Source: an uncultured Clostridia bacterium
GTDB lineage: Bacteria; Bacillota; Clostridia; Lachnospirales; CAG-274
Length of the DNA: 64,000 nt
NCBI GenBank assembly: GCA_944384195.1
Contig: CALWSK010000006.1
Span: 1 to 64,000 of the forward strand
Direction: 5' to 3'
In this document: positions 1-8,582 of the stretch, one piece after another
Layout of the letters: each line of letters starts with the position of its first letter
Numbering within the stretch: position 1 is the first letter of the stretch
Notes under the pieces: model-generated
The model's database searches: none
Seen by the model: only the letters and a program-made list of their open reading frames with translations
What the model was told of the DNA's origin: nothing
Position numbers and translations under genes: made by a program

Positions 1-3
1 ATA

Positions 4-75
4 CAGGGCTAGTAGGATTCGAACCTACGGATGCAGGGATCAAAACCCTGTGCCTTACCGCTTGGCGATAACCCT
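4..75 (-). tRNA. tRNA-Gln (anticodon TTG)
   Basis: Read on the minus strand this folds as a 72-nt cloverleaf. The acceptor stem is AGGGTTA against TAGCCCT with discriminator G, the anticodon loop is TTTTGAT in a CAGGG/CCCTG stem, and the T arm holds GGTTCGAATCC. The anticodon TTG reads CAA and, by wobble, CAG. It is the last of three tRNAs in a leftward cluster. No CCA is encoded. The divergent glnS gene about 1 kb away encodes its charging enzyme, which is probably coincidence. Confidence 0.95.
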
Positions 76-82
76 ATATATA

Positions 83-154
83 AGCGCGAGACGGGATTCG
101 AACCCGCGGCCCTCGCCTTGGCAAGGCGATGCTCTACCACTGAGCCACTCGCGC
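83..154 (-). tRNA. tRNA-Gly (anticodon GCC)
   Basis: This is a 72-nt cloverleaf on the minus strand. The acceptor stem is GCGCGAG against CTCGCGC with discriminator T, the anticodon stem is TCGCC/GGCGA with loop TTGCCAA, and the T loop is TTCGAAT. The anticodon GCC reads GGC and GGT. It is the middle gene of the cluster, 7 nt from tRNA-Gln and 3 nt from tRNA-Leu, so the three are almost certainly cut from one transcript. Confidence 0.95.
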
Positions 155-157
155 ATA

Positions 158-240
158 TGCAGTCGGGGGGACTCGAACCCCCAAGGTCTAGGACCACTAG
201 ATCCTTAGTCTAGCGCGTATGCCAATTCCGCCACGACTGC
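158..240 (-). tRNA. tRNA-Leu (anticodon AAG)
   Basis: This is an 83-nt class II tRNA on the minus strand. The acceptor stem is GCAGTCG against CGACTGC with discriminator A, and the long variable arm has a GGTC/GACC stem, as expected for leucine tRNAs. The anticodon stem is CTAGA/TCTAG around loop CTAAGGA, which gives anticodon AAG for CUU codons. An A34 leucine tRNA is less usual in bacteria than GAG or TAG. It probably needs deamination to inosine or reads CUU only. It is the first gene of the tRNA cluster. Confidence 0.93.
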
Positions 241-268
241 AAATATTAAATCACTAAAGACAAAATAT

Positions 269-297
269 ATTATAATACATAATTAACACTAAGTCAA
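269..297 (-). promoter_or_regulatory. sigma-A promoter of the tRNA cluster
   Basis: On the minus strand TTGACT (292-297) and TATAAT (269-274) are separated by exactly 17 bases. The -10 box lies about 28 bases before tRNA-Leu. No other promoter is needed for the three tRNAs. Confidence 0.8.
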
Positions 298-352
298 CAC
301 TTTTTTTAAAATTTTTAATTTTTATATTATAAACCCCTACTTATAACTAATA

Positions 353-679
353 TCATATCTTTTTATTTATTATTCCTATTAAAATAAACATTAATATCAT
401 ATTTAAAATAGTTAAAATTAAAGTTGTTATTTCCATCCGGAAAGGTAAAATAAATCTTAAAACTAAAGTAAATATAAAAGAAAAAATTCCTAAAATAAAA
501 AAGTATTTTCCAAATAATAAATTAGCTTTTTCCCAACTTTCTATACTAGAGATTGATTTTTTTGTTCTAAACCCTATGATAAAATTAACCCCTATTTTTA
601 TACAAAACTTTGATAAAGGTAAAAATAAAATAAATGTAATAGGTAATATCAAATCTATTAATAAGAAAAAAATATTCAT
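353..679 (-). CDS. SdpI/YhfL-like integral membrane protein
   Basis: This 108-residue protein has about three hydrophobic helices. Between the first two sits a polar motif (GFRTKKS, then SWEKAN) typical of the SdpI family, in which B. subtilis SdpI gives immunity to the SdpC toxin. The ATG at 679 is chosen because AAAGAGG lies 8 bases before it; an upstream GTG at 688 would overlap that ribosome site. The stop is TGA, followed two codons later by TAG. No toxin gene is adjacent, so the role could be general membrane stress or orphan immunity. The family call is likely; the function is inferred. Confidence 0.65.
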   Translation of the reverse strand: MNIFFLLIDLILPITFILFLPLSKFCIKIGVNFIIGFRTKKSISSIESWEKANLLFGKYFFILGIFSFIFTLVLRFILPFRMEITTLILTILNMILMFILIGIINKKI

Positions 680-751
680 AATAAACACCTCTTTCTATAT
701 AAAAATTATAATACTTTCATACTATTATATCAAGTATTTATTAGATAATAT

Positions 752-780
752 TTGACGTTTTCCTCCCTTTATAATATAAT
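752..780 (+). promoter_or_regulatory. sigma-A promoter for the 813-glnS run
   Basis: TTGACG (752-757) and TATAAT (775-780) are spaced by 17 bases, 33 bases before the ATG at 813. The genes from 813 to 5384 all point the same way with short gaps, so this is the likely start of their transcript. Confidence 0.75.
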
Positions 781-812
781 AATTAATTAATAGTTATTTA
801 AAGGAGGTAAGT

Positions 813-1043
813 ATGGAGCTTCTTGATATTTTAAAAAATATTAGCTCAACTGCTAAATCTTTTGAACAAACAAAAAATTTTTATTTTGTAAATCATATTT
901 GTGAAGAAAATGGAAATAATGTTAAAATAATGCTAAATTATAAACTATCTACAGATGAAAATGATAAAATTTTAAAATTTGGTATCTGTCAGCATTGTAA
1001 AAAACTTTTTTATTGTTATGACTTTGAAAATAATTCTTTATAA
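813..1043 (+). CDS. small CxxC protein of unknown function
   Basis: This 76-residue soluble protein follows a near-perfect ribosome site (AAAGGAGG). The C-terminal half holds Cys-Gln-His-Cys, then a further Cys six residues on, and an earlier Cys-Glu-Glu. It could bind zinc or be redox active, but I do not recognise a family. It lies 12 bases before glnS, which has its own AAAGGAG site, so the two are probably co-transcribed. The good ribosome site, promoter and codon use support a real gene. Confidence 0.7.
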   Translation: MELLDILKNISSTAKSFEQTKNFYFVNHICEENGNNVKIMLNYKLSTDENDKILKFGICQHCKKLFYCYDFENNSL

Positions 1044-1055
1044 AGGAGAAATACT

Positions 1056-2705
1056 ATGGAAAATGAAATAACACAAACTGGAAATTTTATACATAATTAT
1101 ATACAAGAAGATTTAAAAGGAGAGCTTAATAAAATACACACAAGATTTCCACCAGAACCTAATGGATATTTGCATATAGGACACGCAAAAAGCATATGCT
1201 TAAACTTTGGGCTTGCTAAATACTATGGAGGCAAATGTAATCTTCGTTTTGATGATACTAATCCTGCTAAAGAAGATGAAGAATTTGTACGTGCTATAAA
1301 AGAAGATATTAAATGGCTTGGATTTGATTGGGAAGATAGACTATTTTTTGCCTCTAGCTACTTTAACAAAATGTATGAGTGTGCCGTTACTCTTATAAAA
1401 AAAGGTAAAGCATTTGTATGCGATCTTAGCGCAGATGAAATAAGAGAGCAAAGAGGAAACCTTAAAGCCCCTGGTAAAAATAGTCCTTATAGAGAACGCT
1501 CTGTAGAAGAAAATCTAGAGCTTTTCGAGCGTATGAAAAATGGTGAATTTAAAGATGGAGAGAAAACTCTACGCGCTAAAATAGATATGAGCTCTCCTAA
1601 TATAAATATGAGAGACCCTGTTATCTATAGAATATCTCATACACCTCATCATAAAACTGGTGATAAATGGTGTATATATCCTATGTATGACTTTGCACAC
1701 CCTCTAGAAGATGCTTTTGAAGGTATTACACATTCTATCTGTACTATGGAATTTGAAGACCACCGCCCTCTATATGACTGGGTAATAAATGAACTAGAAT
1801 TTGAAATAAAACCTAGACAAATAGAGTTTGCTAAACTTAATCTTTCTAATACAGTTATGGGAAAAAGATACCTAAGAAGCTTAGTAGAAGAAGGAAAAGT
1901 TGATGGTTGGGACGACCCTCGCCTTGTTACTTTATCTGGTATAAGAAGACGTGGATATACTAGCGAATCTATAGTAAATTTTTGCCAAATGGTAGGTGTT
2001 TCTAAGGCTAGTAGTGTTGTAGATATAGCTCAGCTCGAATATTGTATAAGAGAAGACTTAAAAGCTAAAGTAAATACTGTTATGGCAGTATTAGACCCTA
2101 TAAAAGTTGTTATAACTAACTATCCTGAAGGAGAAGAAGAAGAGCTTATTATAGAAAATAATCCAGAAAATGAAGCTCTTGGCTCTAGAAAAGTTATGTT
2201 TTCTCGTGAACTTTATATAGAGCGTGAAGACTTTCTAGAAGACGCCCCTAAAAAATTCTTCCGTCTTACTATAGGCAAAGAAGTTCGTCTTAAAGGAGCA
2301 TATTTTATCCTTTGTAATGAAGTTATAAAAGATGAAAATGGCAAAATAATAGAACTTCATTGTACTTATGATAAAGAAACAAAAAGTGGTTCTGGATTTA
2401 CTGGAAGAAAAGTAAAAGGTACTATCCATTGGGTTAGTGCTAAACATTGTGTAAAAGCTAAAGTTAATCTATATGATAATCTTGTTATACCATCGGAAGA
2501 AAATGAAAAAGAACTTATAGAAAATAAAAATTCTTTAGTAACAATAGAAAATGCTTATATAGAACCTTCCATATTGTCTGCTGAAAAAATGGATAGATTC
2601 CAATTTTTAAGAAATGGATATTTTGTAGCAGATAGTAAACACTTTACAAAAGATAATTTAGTATTTAATAGAATAGTATCTTTAAAAAGTTCTTTCAAAA
2701 AATAA
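1056..2705 (+). CDS. glnS: glutaminyl-tRNA synthetase
   Basis: This class I synthetase of 549 residues joins glutamine to tRNA-Gln. The [16 protein letters not shown] signature with the HIGH box is at residues 31-46, followed by the DDTNP motif of the Rossmann fold. The C-terminal two-barrel anticodon-binding region starts near residue 340. The second active-site motif, usually VMSKR, reads VMGKR near residues 267-271, so the Ser of the KMSKS-type loop is Gly. Length is normal for the family. Having glnS is notable because many Firmicutes use GatCAB instead. Confidence 0.96.
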   Translation: MENEITQTGNFIHNYIQEDLKGELNKIHTRFPPEPNGYLHIGHAKSICLNFGLAKYYGGKCNLRFDDTNPAKEDEEFVRAIKEDIKWLGFDWEDRLFFASSYFNKMYECAVTLIKKGKAFVCDLSADEIREQRGNLKAPGKNSPYRERSVEENLELFERMKNGEFKDGEKTLRAKIDMSSPNINMRDPVIYRISHTPHHKTGDKWCIYPMYDFAHPLEDAFEGITHSICTMEFEDHRPLYDWVINELEFEIKPRQIEFAKLNLSNTVMGKRYLRSLVEEGKVDGWDDPRLVTLSGIRRRGYTSESIVNFCQMVGVSKASSVVDIAQLEYCIREDLKAKVNTVMAVLDPIKVVITNYPEGEEEELIIENNPENEALGSRKVMFSRELYIEREDFLEDAPKKFFRLTIGKEVRLKGAYFILCNEVIKDENGKIIELHCTYDKETKSGSGFTGRKVKGTIHWVSAKHCVKAKVNLYDNLVIPSEENEKELIENKNSLVTIENAYIEPSILSAEKMDRFQFLRNGYFVADSKHFTKDNLVFNRIVSLKSSFKK

Positions 2706-2731
2706 TTTTATATAAGAAAGAGGGTAAATTT

Positions 2732-4054
2732 ATGAAAAGTATTAAAAATTCTAAATTTATAAATCTTTATCTACCCGTTACCTTAGAACAAACATTTTCT
2801 ACAATTTCTACTATGCTAGGTACTATGCTTATAAGCGGACTTGGTAGCTATGCTAGTGCTGGTATTGGTATGGTAGATCAAATAAACTTTCTTTTTATGA
2901 GCGTATTAACTTGTATAGCAAGTGGTATAACAGCAGTTATATCTCAATGTGTTGGTAGCTCCGATATAAAAAAGGCAAAAGATTGTGCAAATCATAGCCT
3001 TACTATATCTATATACGCTTCTATTATAATTAGCCTCTTTCTTATATTTTTTAGAAATATACTTCTTTCTTTTCTTTTTGGAAAAGCAGAACAAAAAGTA
3101 TTAGATTCCGCTAGTATTTATCTTTTTTTTACTTCTATATCCTTACCTTTTCTTACATTGTTTAATGTATTTACTGGGATAAGAAGAGCCACTGGAGATA
3201 ATTTAAGTCCCCTTATAGGGGCTTTTTTATCTAATATTGTTTATGTTATAGTTTCATTATTTTGTATGAACTATTTAAATATGGGTATTAGTAGTGTAGG
3301 TTTTGGACTTTTTACTTCTCGCCTTGTTTCATTTTTAATTTTACTTTATTTTGTATACTTTAGACCAAGACTTTTCACTATGCCAAAACTTACATTTAAA
3401 ACAAAATATAATATCTTAAAACCAGTCCTTGATATAGCAGTACCAAATTCTATAGATGGTATAGTATTTAATGGCGGAAAACTCTTAGTACAAGTATTTA
3501 TGTCTGGTATGGGAACAGCTTCTTTATCTGCAAATACTATAGCAAATTCTATAGCAAATTTAGTACAACTTCCTAGCAAGACATTTCTTATAACTTGTGT
3601 TCCTGCTACTGGTAATGCTTTTGGTTCTGGTGATATGGAAAAAACAAAAAAAGTTATGTTATCTCAAACTTTTTGGGCAAGCATCACACAACTTATAGTT
3701 AATATATTTTTCTTTGTATTTTGTCAAAAAATTTATTTTTTATACTCAAGTGATAAAACAGTTCTTATATATACTAAAGTTTTAGTAGATTCTTTTCTTG
3801 TCCTAACACCTATATTTTGGGCAACTTCTTTTATGACTCCAAGTGCTTTAAGAGCTACTGGAGATGCAAAATTTACTATGAGAATCTCTATTATAAGCCT
3901 ATTTCTATTTAGGGTATTTTTTTCTTGGCTTCTAGGAGTCTATTTAAACTTTGGTATATATGGAATATGGTGTTCTATGTATATCGATTGGATATTTAGA
4001 TCTATATTCTATCTTACAAGAGTATTTTCTAAAAAATGGCATATAAAAAATTAA
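2732..4054 (+). CDS. MATE-family multidrug exporter
   Basis: This 440-residue protein has about twelve membrane helices in two homologous halves (roughly residues 15-190 and 230-420). Each half carries MatE-type motifs, such as the conserved AxSGITAVISQ and NGG/ATGNAFGSGD stretches and the RATGD sequence that recurs in both halves. Members export cationic drugs or metabolites using a Na+ or H+ gradient. It follows glnS by 26 bases with ribosome site AAGAGGG, and precedes the LCP gene by 13 bases. The substrate cannot be predicted. Confidence 0.88.
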   Translation: MKSIKNSKFINLYLPVTLEQTFSTISTMLGTMLISGLGSYASAGIGMVDQINFLFMSVLTCIASGITAVISQCVGSSDIKKAKDCANHSLTISIYASIIISLFLIFFRNILLSFLFGKAEQKVLDSASIYLFFTSISLPFLTLFNVFTGIRRATGDNLSPLIGAFLSNIVYVIVSLFCMNYLNMGISSVGFGLFTSRLVSFLILLYFVYFRPRLFTMPKLTFKTKYNILKPVLDIAVPNSIDGIVFNGGKLLVQVFMSGMGTASLSANTIANSIANLVQLPSKTFLITCVPATGNAFGSGDMEKTKKVMLSQTFWASITQLIVNIFFFVFCQKIYFLYSSDKTVLIYTKVLVDSFLVLTPIFWATSFMTPSALRATGDAKFTMRISIISLFLFRVFFSWLLGVYLNFGIYGIWCSMYIDWIFRSIFYLTRVFSKKWHIKN

Positions 4055-4067
4055 TGTGGAGGTTTAT

Positions 4068-5384
4068 ATGAAAAACTCAAGAAAAAAACAAAAAAAACGA
4101 AAGAAAAGTCTTGTTGGACGTTTTTTTAAAATAATGCTTTTTATATTAACTATATATTTTGTAGGACTTATAAGCTTTTTTGCCTATGCATATCTAAATA
4201 ATGATAAAGAAAATAATAATAGCAATCTTGTCACAAATATAGTTAGTAAAGTATCTCCTAAACTTCCAGAAAGGACAATAGGACTTATAGCTTGTACAGA
4301 TAGTGGAGATAATAGAGCAGACGCTATAATGCTAGTTTGCTATAATTCTATTAATAAAGAAATATCTACTGTTTCTATACCTAGAGATACAAAAGTTTCT
4401 ATACCATCTGATATGTGGAATATTATGGTACAAAACTTTCCTATCATAGCAAATGATAATCCAGATATGAAAAAAATAAATTCTATAACATATTATGGTA
4501 AAGAAATGGGAATGCAATTTTTACAAGAATATTTAGAAAAACTTTTAGATATAAAAATAGACTATTATCTAAAATTTAGCTTTGATGGATTTAGATATAT
4601 AGTAGATTCTATAGGAGGTATAGAATTTGATGTACCTATGAGAATGAAATATAGTGACCCTACACAAGACTTATATATAGACTTACAGCCAGGAATACAA
4701 CTGTTAGATGGTGATAAAGCAGAACAACTATTGCGTTTTAGAAAAGATAACTACAACCGAGGCTATAGCAGAGGAGATTTAGAAAGAATAGAAGTTCAAC
4801 AAAAATTTATAAAAGTATTTCTAGAAAAAGCTCTTAGTATAAACTCTATATTATCTAACCCTAAAGCATATCTATCCGCTCTTAATCAATATGTAGATAC
4901 TAATTTTGGAGCAACAGATGCTCTAAAATATTTACCAGAATTAAAGAATATAAGCTCTGAAAATATAAAAAGTTATACAATACCTTGTTCTCAAGATATG
5001 ATAAATGGACATTCTTATGTTATTATAGATGATGAAACTGCTAAAGATTTTGCATATGATATATTTAAAAAACCTACTGTAAAACAAGAAGATATTGTAT
5101 ATGAAGATAGCTTTAATAAATCTATTCAAATTTTAAATGGTAGCTATACTTCTGGTGTTGCTAGTAAAAGTAAAGAATTGTTAGAACAAAATAATTATTT
5201 TGTAAGCCATATAGGTGATTTTAATGGTGAAAAGGTAGAAGAAACAAGAATATATGTAGCAAAAGAAGGACAAGGAACAGATATACAAAAACTTTTTCCA
5301 AATTCTAAAATTTTAGTAAATCCAGAAAAAGCTGAAAACTTTGGTTATGATATAACAGTTATAATAGGGACAAAAAGAAATTAA
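4068..5384 (+). CDS. LCP-family cell-wall polymer ligase (LytR-CpsA-Psr)
   Basis: This 438-residue type II membrane protein has a very basic start, one membrane helix near residues 22-44, and an LCP domain at about 75-235. The domain shows the IPRDTKV motif and the arginine-rich pyrophosphate-binding stretch RFRKDNYNRGYSRGDLER. A C-terminal LytR_C-type domain covers about 345-438. LCP enzymes move polymers from lipid carriers to peptidoglycan outside the cell. The ATG at 4068 is chosen because TGGAGG lies just before it; a GTG at 4056 would sit inside that site. A hairpin terminator follows. Confidence 0.88.
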   Translation: MKNSRKKQKKRKKSLVGRFFKIMLFILTIYFVGLISFFAYAYLNNDKENNNSNLVTNIVSKVSPKLPERTIGLIACTDSGDNRADAIMLVCYNSINKEISTVSIPRDTKVSIPSDMWNIMVQNFPIIANDNPDMKKINSITYYGKEMGMQFLQEYLEKLLDIKIDYYLKFSFDGFRYIVDSIGGIEFDVPMRMKYSDPTQDLYIDLQPGIQLLDGDKAEQLLRFRKDNYNRGYSRGDLERIEVQQKFIKVFLEKALSINSILSNPKAYLSALNQYVDTNFGATDALKYLPELKNISSENIKSYTIPCSQDMINGHSYVIIDDETAKDFAYDIFKKPTVKQEDIVYEDSFNKSIQILNGSYTSGVASKSKELLEQNNYFVSHIGDFNGEKVEETRIYVAKEGQGTDIQKLFPNSKILVNPEKAENFGYDITVIIGTKRN

Positions 5385-5417
5385 AAAAGATTGTAGACAT
5401 AAGTCTACAATCTTTTT
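5384..5417. terminator. bidirectional terminator, LCP / sortase
   Basis: A perfect 10-bp stem (GATTGTAGAC / GTCTACAATC) with loop ATAA is flanked by A5 and T5. It can end both the rightward LCP transcript and the leftward sortase transcript. The sortase stop codon overlaps its edge. Confidence 0.9.
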
Positions 5418-6165
5418 ATGTTGTTATCTTTTTAGCAACAACTACAAATCTATCATCTTCAGTTATACAAGTGGATAAGGTTATTAGCTCATCTCCAAAA
5501 TTTGCATTTATTCCAGTATCATACAAAGCCATTTTCTTTACTTCTTTAACATAATTTTCAAATTCTTCTTTATTAGAAGAACCAAAAAATTTATAATATT
5601 TAAAAACTTCATCTTCTATATTATAAACTGGAGAGCGAAAACAAGCCATAATCTGATATTTACCTTTTTCATAAATAGAATCAAAAAATATGTAAGGATT
5701 TTCTTTATAAAATTGTTCATTTTTATATTTTAAAATATTAGCAAACATAGAACCGTTTTTCATATTATGTCCATAAATTAATAAATTATTAGATTTATTA
5801 TCTGGTTCTATACTACATCTATTATCTAAAAAAGGTGTTCCGGAATAACTATATTTCTCATCAAATCCAAGATATAAGTACTTTTCATTGTCCTCTTTAC
5901 TTTGCATAACAGGGTAATTTACATTGGTATTTGGTATATTTATCCAACCTATAATTTCAGAATTAGCTTGATAAAATTTATTATATTCATCTAATATCTT
6001 TTTATCTTCTAATACTTCTTCTATAGTATTATTTTTTGCTATAACTATTTCTTGTTTATCTTCTTCAATATTATAGTTTATATTTCCATCATAATACAAT
6101 ATAAATATAGCAACAATACAACCAATACCTAATACTAAAAAACTATACTCTATTATCTTTCGCAT
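5416..6165 (-). CDS. srtB: class B sortase
   Basis: This 249-residue transpeptidase cuts a sorting signal and attaches the protein to the cell wall. It has an N-terminal membrane anchor (residues 5-24), a WINIPNTNVNYPVMQ stretch typical of class B, the catalytic His133 in YGHNM, Cys233 in TLSTC and Arg239 in DDRFVV. All three active-site residues are present. Its start overlaps the end of the thioester adhesin by 13 bases, so the two are translationally coupled. That adhesin, with its VPSTSD signal, is the obvious substrate. Confidence 0.92.
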   Translation of the reverse strand: MRKIIEYSFLVLGIGCIVAIFILYYDGNINYNIEEDKQEIVIAKNNTIEEVLEDKKILDEYNKFYQANSEIIGWINIPNTNVNYPVMQSKEDNEKYLYLGFDEKYSYSGTPFLDNRCSIEPDNKSNNLLIYGHNMKNGSMFANILKYKNEQFYKENPYIFFDSIYEKGKYQIMACFRSPVYNIEDEVFKYYKFFGSSNKEEFENYVKEVKKMALYDTGINANFGDELITLSTCITEDDRFVVVAKKITT

Positions 6166-8066
6166 TTAAGCCTATTTTTTCTAGATATTATAAATGTACT
6201 TATAAATAAAATAGCACCTAAAATTAATACACTATAAGGTGTTTTATCTGATGTAGAAGGAACTTTATCTCTTGTAGATTTTTTTCTTTCTTCTCTAGAA
6301 GATTTTGTTTCTAATGTAGTTTTATTTGTTTCTATTTCATTTTTAGCAATATCTTTATCAATATTTGTAGTATTTATATTATTATCATCTTTTTTAGAAG
6401 TTGTTTCTTTATTATTTTCTTCTAATTTTTGACTATCTATAGTATTTTTAGTTATATGGTTATTATCCCCTATATATTCACTAATACCTTCTACTAAATA
6501 TTGACTCTTATCTAAAACCTTCGAATTATGTGTTGTAGATGTTTGTGTTCCTGTATGAATTTCTACAATTGTTTGTGTTGTCGTTTCTGTTGTTGGTTCA
6601 TTTACTACTTGTGTTGTCGCTTCTGTTGTCGTAGAGGGTTTTTCATTTTTTGCAACTTTTATTTCAGAATTTTCAGGAGCTTTTGTTTCTATATCATTAA
6701 CTAGCTTATCATCATCTTCTCCTACATAAAATTCATCACTATATAAGGATATCCCCATATCTGATATTCTTTTAGATTTTTCAAATTTTATACTAACAAA
6801 ATCTTGATATTTAGGTAAATACTTATCTTTTTGTTCTATTAATTTATAATAATTAAATTCTTTTTTAGCACTTTCATACTCAATTTTAAATTTAAAATCG
6901 CTTATTTCAAAAATTTCTTGCAAAAATGATACGATACCTTTTATCTCTTTATTTAATACAAAATAAACTTCTTTGCCAACTTGTACTTCTTGATCCTTTG
7001 GAATTTCTTGATTTGTTTCTTTATCCATTATTTGTACATATTCTGGTAAATCTAAAAACTTAAATGTTTTCATTTGATTTCCAGTAGCTTTTATAGTATT
7101 ACTTTTCCAGTTTTTAGCATCTTTATCATAATTAAATTTTACTCTTTCAGAAAAAGTAATATTTTCATCATCTAATTTTTCATAAAGTGCAAGAGTTATT
7201 ATTTCATTATAGTAAGTAGTTTTTCTATTTGGATCTATTTTATCCATTTTATCTTGAGTTCTATCCCCATTTCTCAAAATTTCCCATAAAGCTAATTGAG
7301 TCCATTGTCTTGCCATACTTGGAGATATATTATATTTATCAACAAGATTATATGGATCGTTAGGATAACCAACATAAAGAAGATTTTTTGCCCATTTTAA
7401 TTTATCTTTATTTAAAATTTCAGAATCATTTTGTATATCTTCTTCATTTATCTTTTTGTAATCTATTGCTCTTTCTCTATATAAAGGAGCTTCTTTTCTC
7501 TCTTTATTAAAACAATAGACTATTTCATCATCTTGTGGGTTATCACTTAATATTACCCTATGACCTCCCTCATTTGCATCTGTTTTATATATTTTATATG
7601 TATCGTCCAAATTCATAGCCATAGGAACTGCTATATTTTCTACTACTTTAGGTTCTTTATTATCTATAATATTAGATTTATCATCTTGATTTTTATTGCT
7701 ATCTGTTACTACTTCTTCTTTTTTATCATTTGTATTATCTTTTGTTTCATTATCTTCGTTTTTATCATTTTCTGATAATATTTCTTCTTTTTTGTCTTCG
7801 TCTATATTAACTTCTGGTTTGATTACTTCTTCTTTATTTTCATTAGTATTGTCTTCTGATGATATTATTTCTTTTCCATCTTCAGTTATATTACTTTCTG
7901 TTGATGTTACTGTTTCTTCATTAATTTCAATCGAATTTACTTTTTCATTATCTTTTTCAGTCGTCTCCATTACCAAATCTGGTTGTAATGATGTAGCAAA
8001 AACCGACTGAAAGCTACTCGGGACTAAAGCAAAAGCTAATATTAAAGAAATAATTTTCTTACTCAT
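6153..8066 (-). CDS. thioester-domain (TQXA) surface adhesin with wall-sorting signal
   Basis: This 637-residue secreted protein has a signal peptide (1-25), an acidic Glu/Asn/Lys-rich linker (30-140) and a thioester domain (about 155-300). The predicted bond-forming pair is Cys185 in YCFN and Gln257 in TQLALW, which fits the TQXA motif. A second domain covers about 305-460, followed by a Thr-rich stalk (470-560). The C terminus is VPSTSD (602-607), a hydrophobic helix and a basic tail, i.e. a sorting signal that departs from LPXTG. Such domains in Gram-positive bacteria bind host or surface molecules covalently. It is coupled to the sortase gene. Ribosome site AAAGGAG. Confidence 0.88.
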   Translation of the reverse strand: MSKKIISLILAFALVPSSFQSVFATSLQPDLVMETTEKDNEKVNSIEINEETVTSTESNITEDGKEIISSEDNTNENKEEVIKPEVNIDEDKKEEILSENDKNEDNETKDNTNDKKEEVVTDSNKNQDDKSNIIDNKEPKVVENIAVPMAMNLDDTYKIYKTDANEGGHRVILSDNPQDDEIVYCFNKERKEAPLYRERAIDYKKINEEDIQNDSEILNKDKLKWAKNLLYVGYPNDPYNLVDKYNISPSMARQWTQLALWEILRNGDRTQDKMDKIDPNRKTTYYNEIITLALYEKLDDENITFSERVKFNYDKDAKNWKSNTIKATGNQMKTFKFLDLPEYVQIMDKETNQEIPKDQEVQVGKEVYFVLNKEIKGIVSFLQEIFEISDFKFKIEYESAKKEFNYYKLIEQKDKYLPKYQDFVSIKFEKSKRISDMGISLYSDEFYVGEDDDKLVNDIETKAPENSEIKVAKNEKPSTTTEATTQVVNEPTTETTTQTIVEIHTGTQTSTTHNSKVLDKSQYLVEGISEYIGDNNHITKNTIDSQKLEENNKETTSKKDDNNINTTNIDKDIAKNEIETNKTTLETKSSREERKKSTRDKVPSTSDKTPYSVLILGAILFISTFIISRKNRLKCER

Positions 8067-8455
8067 ATATTTTCTCCTTTATTGTAATTATTATAAAAAG
8101 TTTACCCTTAAAATACCATAAATATATACCTTTTTATCATCTAAATTTAAATGTTTATAAATTATAATTATTTAATATTTAGATAATATTTATTATTTAT
8201 ACTTAATTATCAACCTCCTCATTTATTTTCTATTTTTATCTAACACTTCCATATATATTTTATATGGTGGTAGAAAAAGCTCTCTACATATATGTCAAAT
8301 CCAAACCATTCAATGCTAATTTACTAACTCTAGTGCTTGATTAACTATTTTTGAATAATATTATAATGGAAAATTATAATATTTTATATATATCAAATAT
8401 CAAACTTATATCACAATTAAAAAATAAATGTATTAAAAATATAATAACTGCCAAA
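8067..8455. other. AT-rich gap upstream of the adhesin gene
   Basis: No gene is visible in this stretch of about 390 bases. It must hold the promoter of the leftward adhesin-sortase pair; TTTAAA and TATATA boxes 17 bases apart near 8110-8140 are a weak candidate. An isolated GAGGAGG-like ribosome site near 8215 (minus strand) leads to only a seven-codon frame and may be a relic of the lost part of the neighbouring broken gene. Confidence 0.4.
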
Positions 8456-8582
8456 TTATGTCCTATTTTTTTTAGATATTATAAATATACTTATAGATAA
8501 CATAGCACATAAAATTAATTCCATATAAGGAGTTTTATCTGATGTAGATGGAACTTTATCTTTTGTTAATTTCTCTTTTTTA
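8456..8582 (-). pseudogene. orphan sorting signal of the broken second adhesin
   Basis: Translating the minus strand in the frame one base off from the gene at 8580-9386 gives KEKLTKDKVPSTSDKTPY, a hydrophobic helix and SKKNRT before TAA. This closely matches the C terminus of the adhesin at 6153-8066, down to the identical core KVPSTSDKTPY. It has no start of its own. It is therefore the detached 3' end of the upstream paralogue, separated from it by a frameshift at a deletion junction near 8575-8585. Confidence 0.85.

Noticed and set aside
9..197. Short frames on both strands at 9-213
   Set aside because: They cover the three tRNA genes and have no ribosome site.
4056..4067. GTG start for the LCP protein at 4056
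   Set aside because: That GTG is part of the ribosome-binding site for the ATG at 4068.
7560..8010. Two frames opposite the acidic linker of the adhesin gene
   Set aside because: They arise from the biased codons (GAA, GAT, AAA) of the low-complexity region read backwards, giving Ser/Phe/Ile-rich nonsense.
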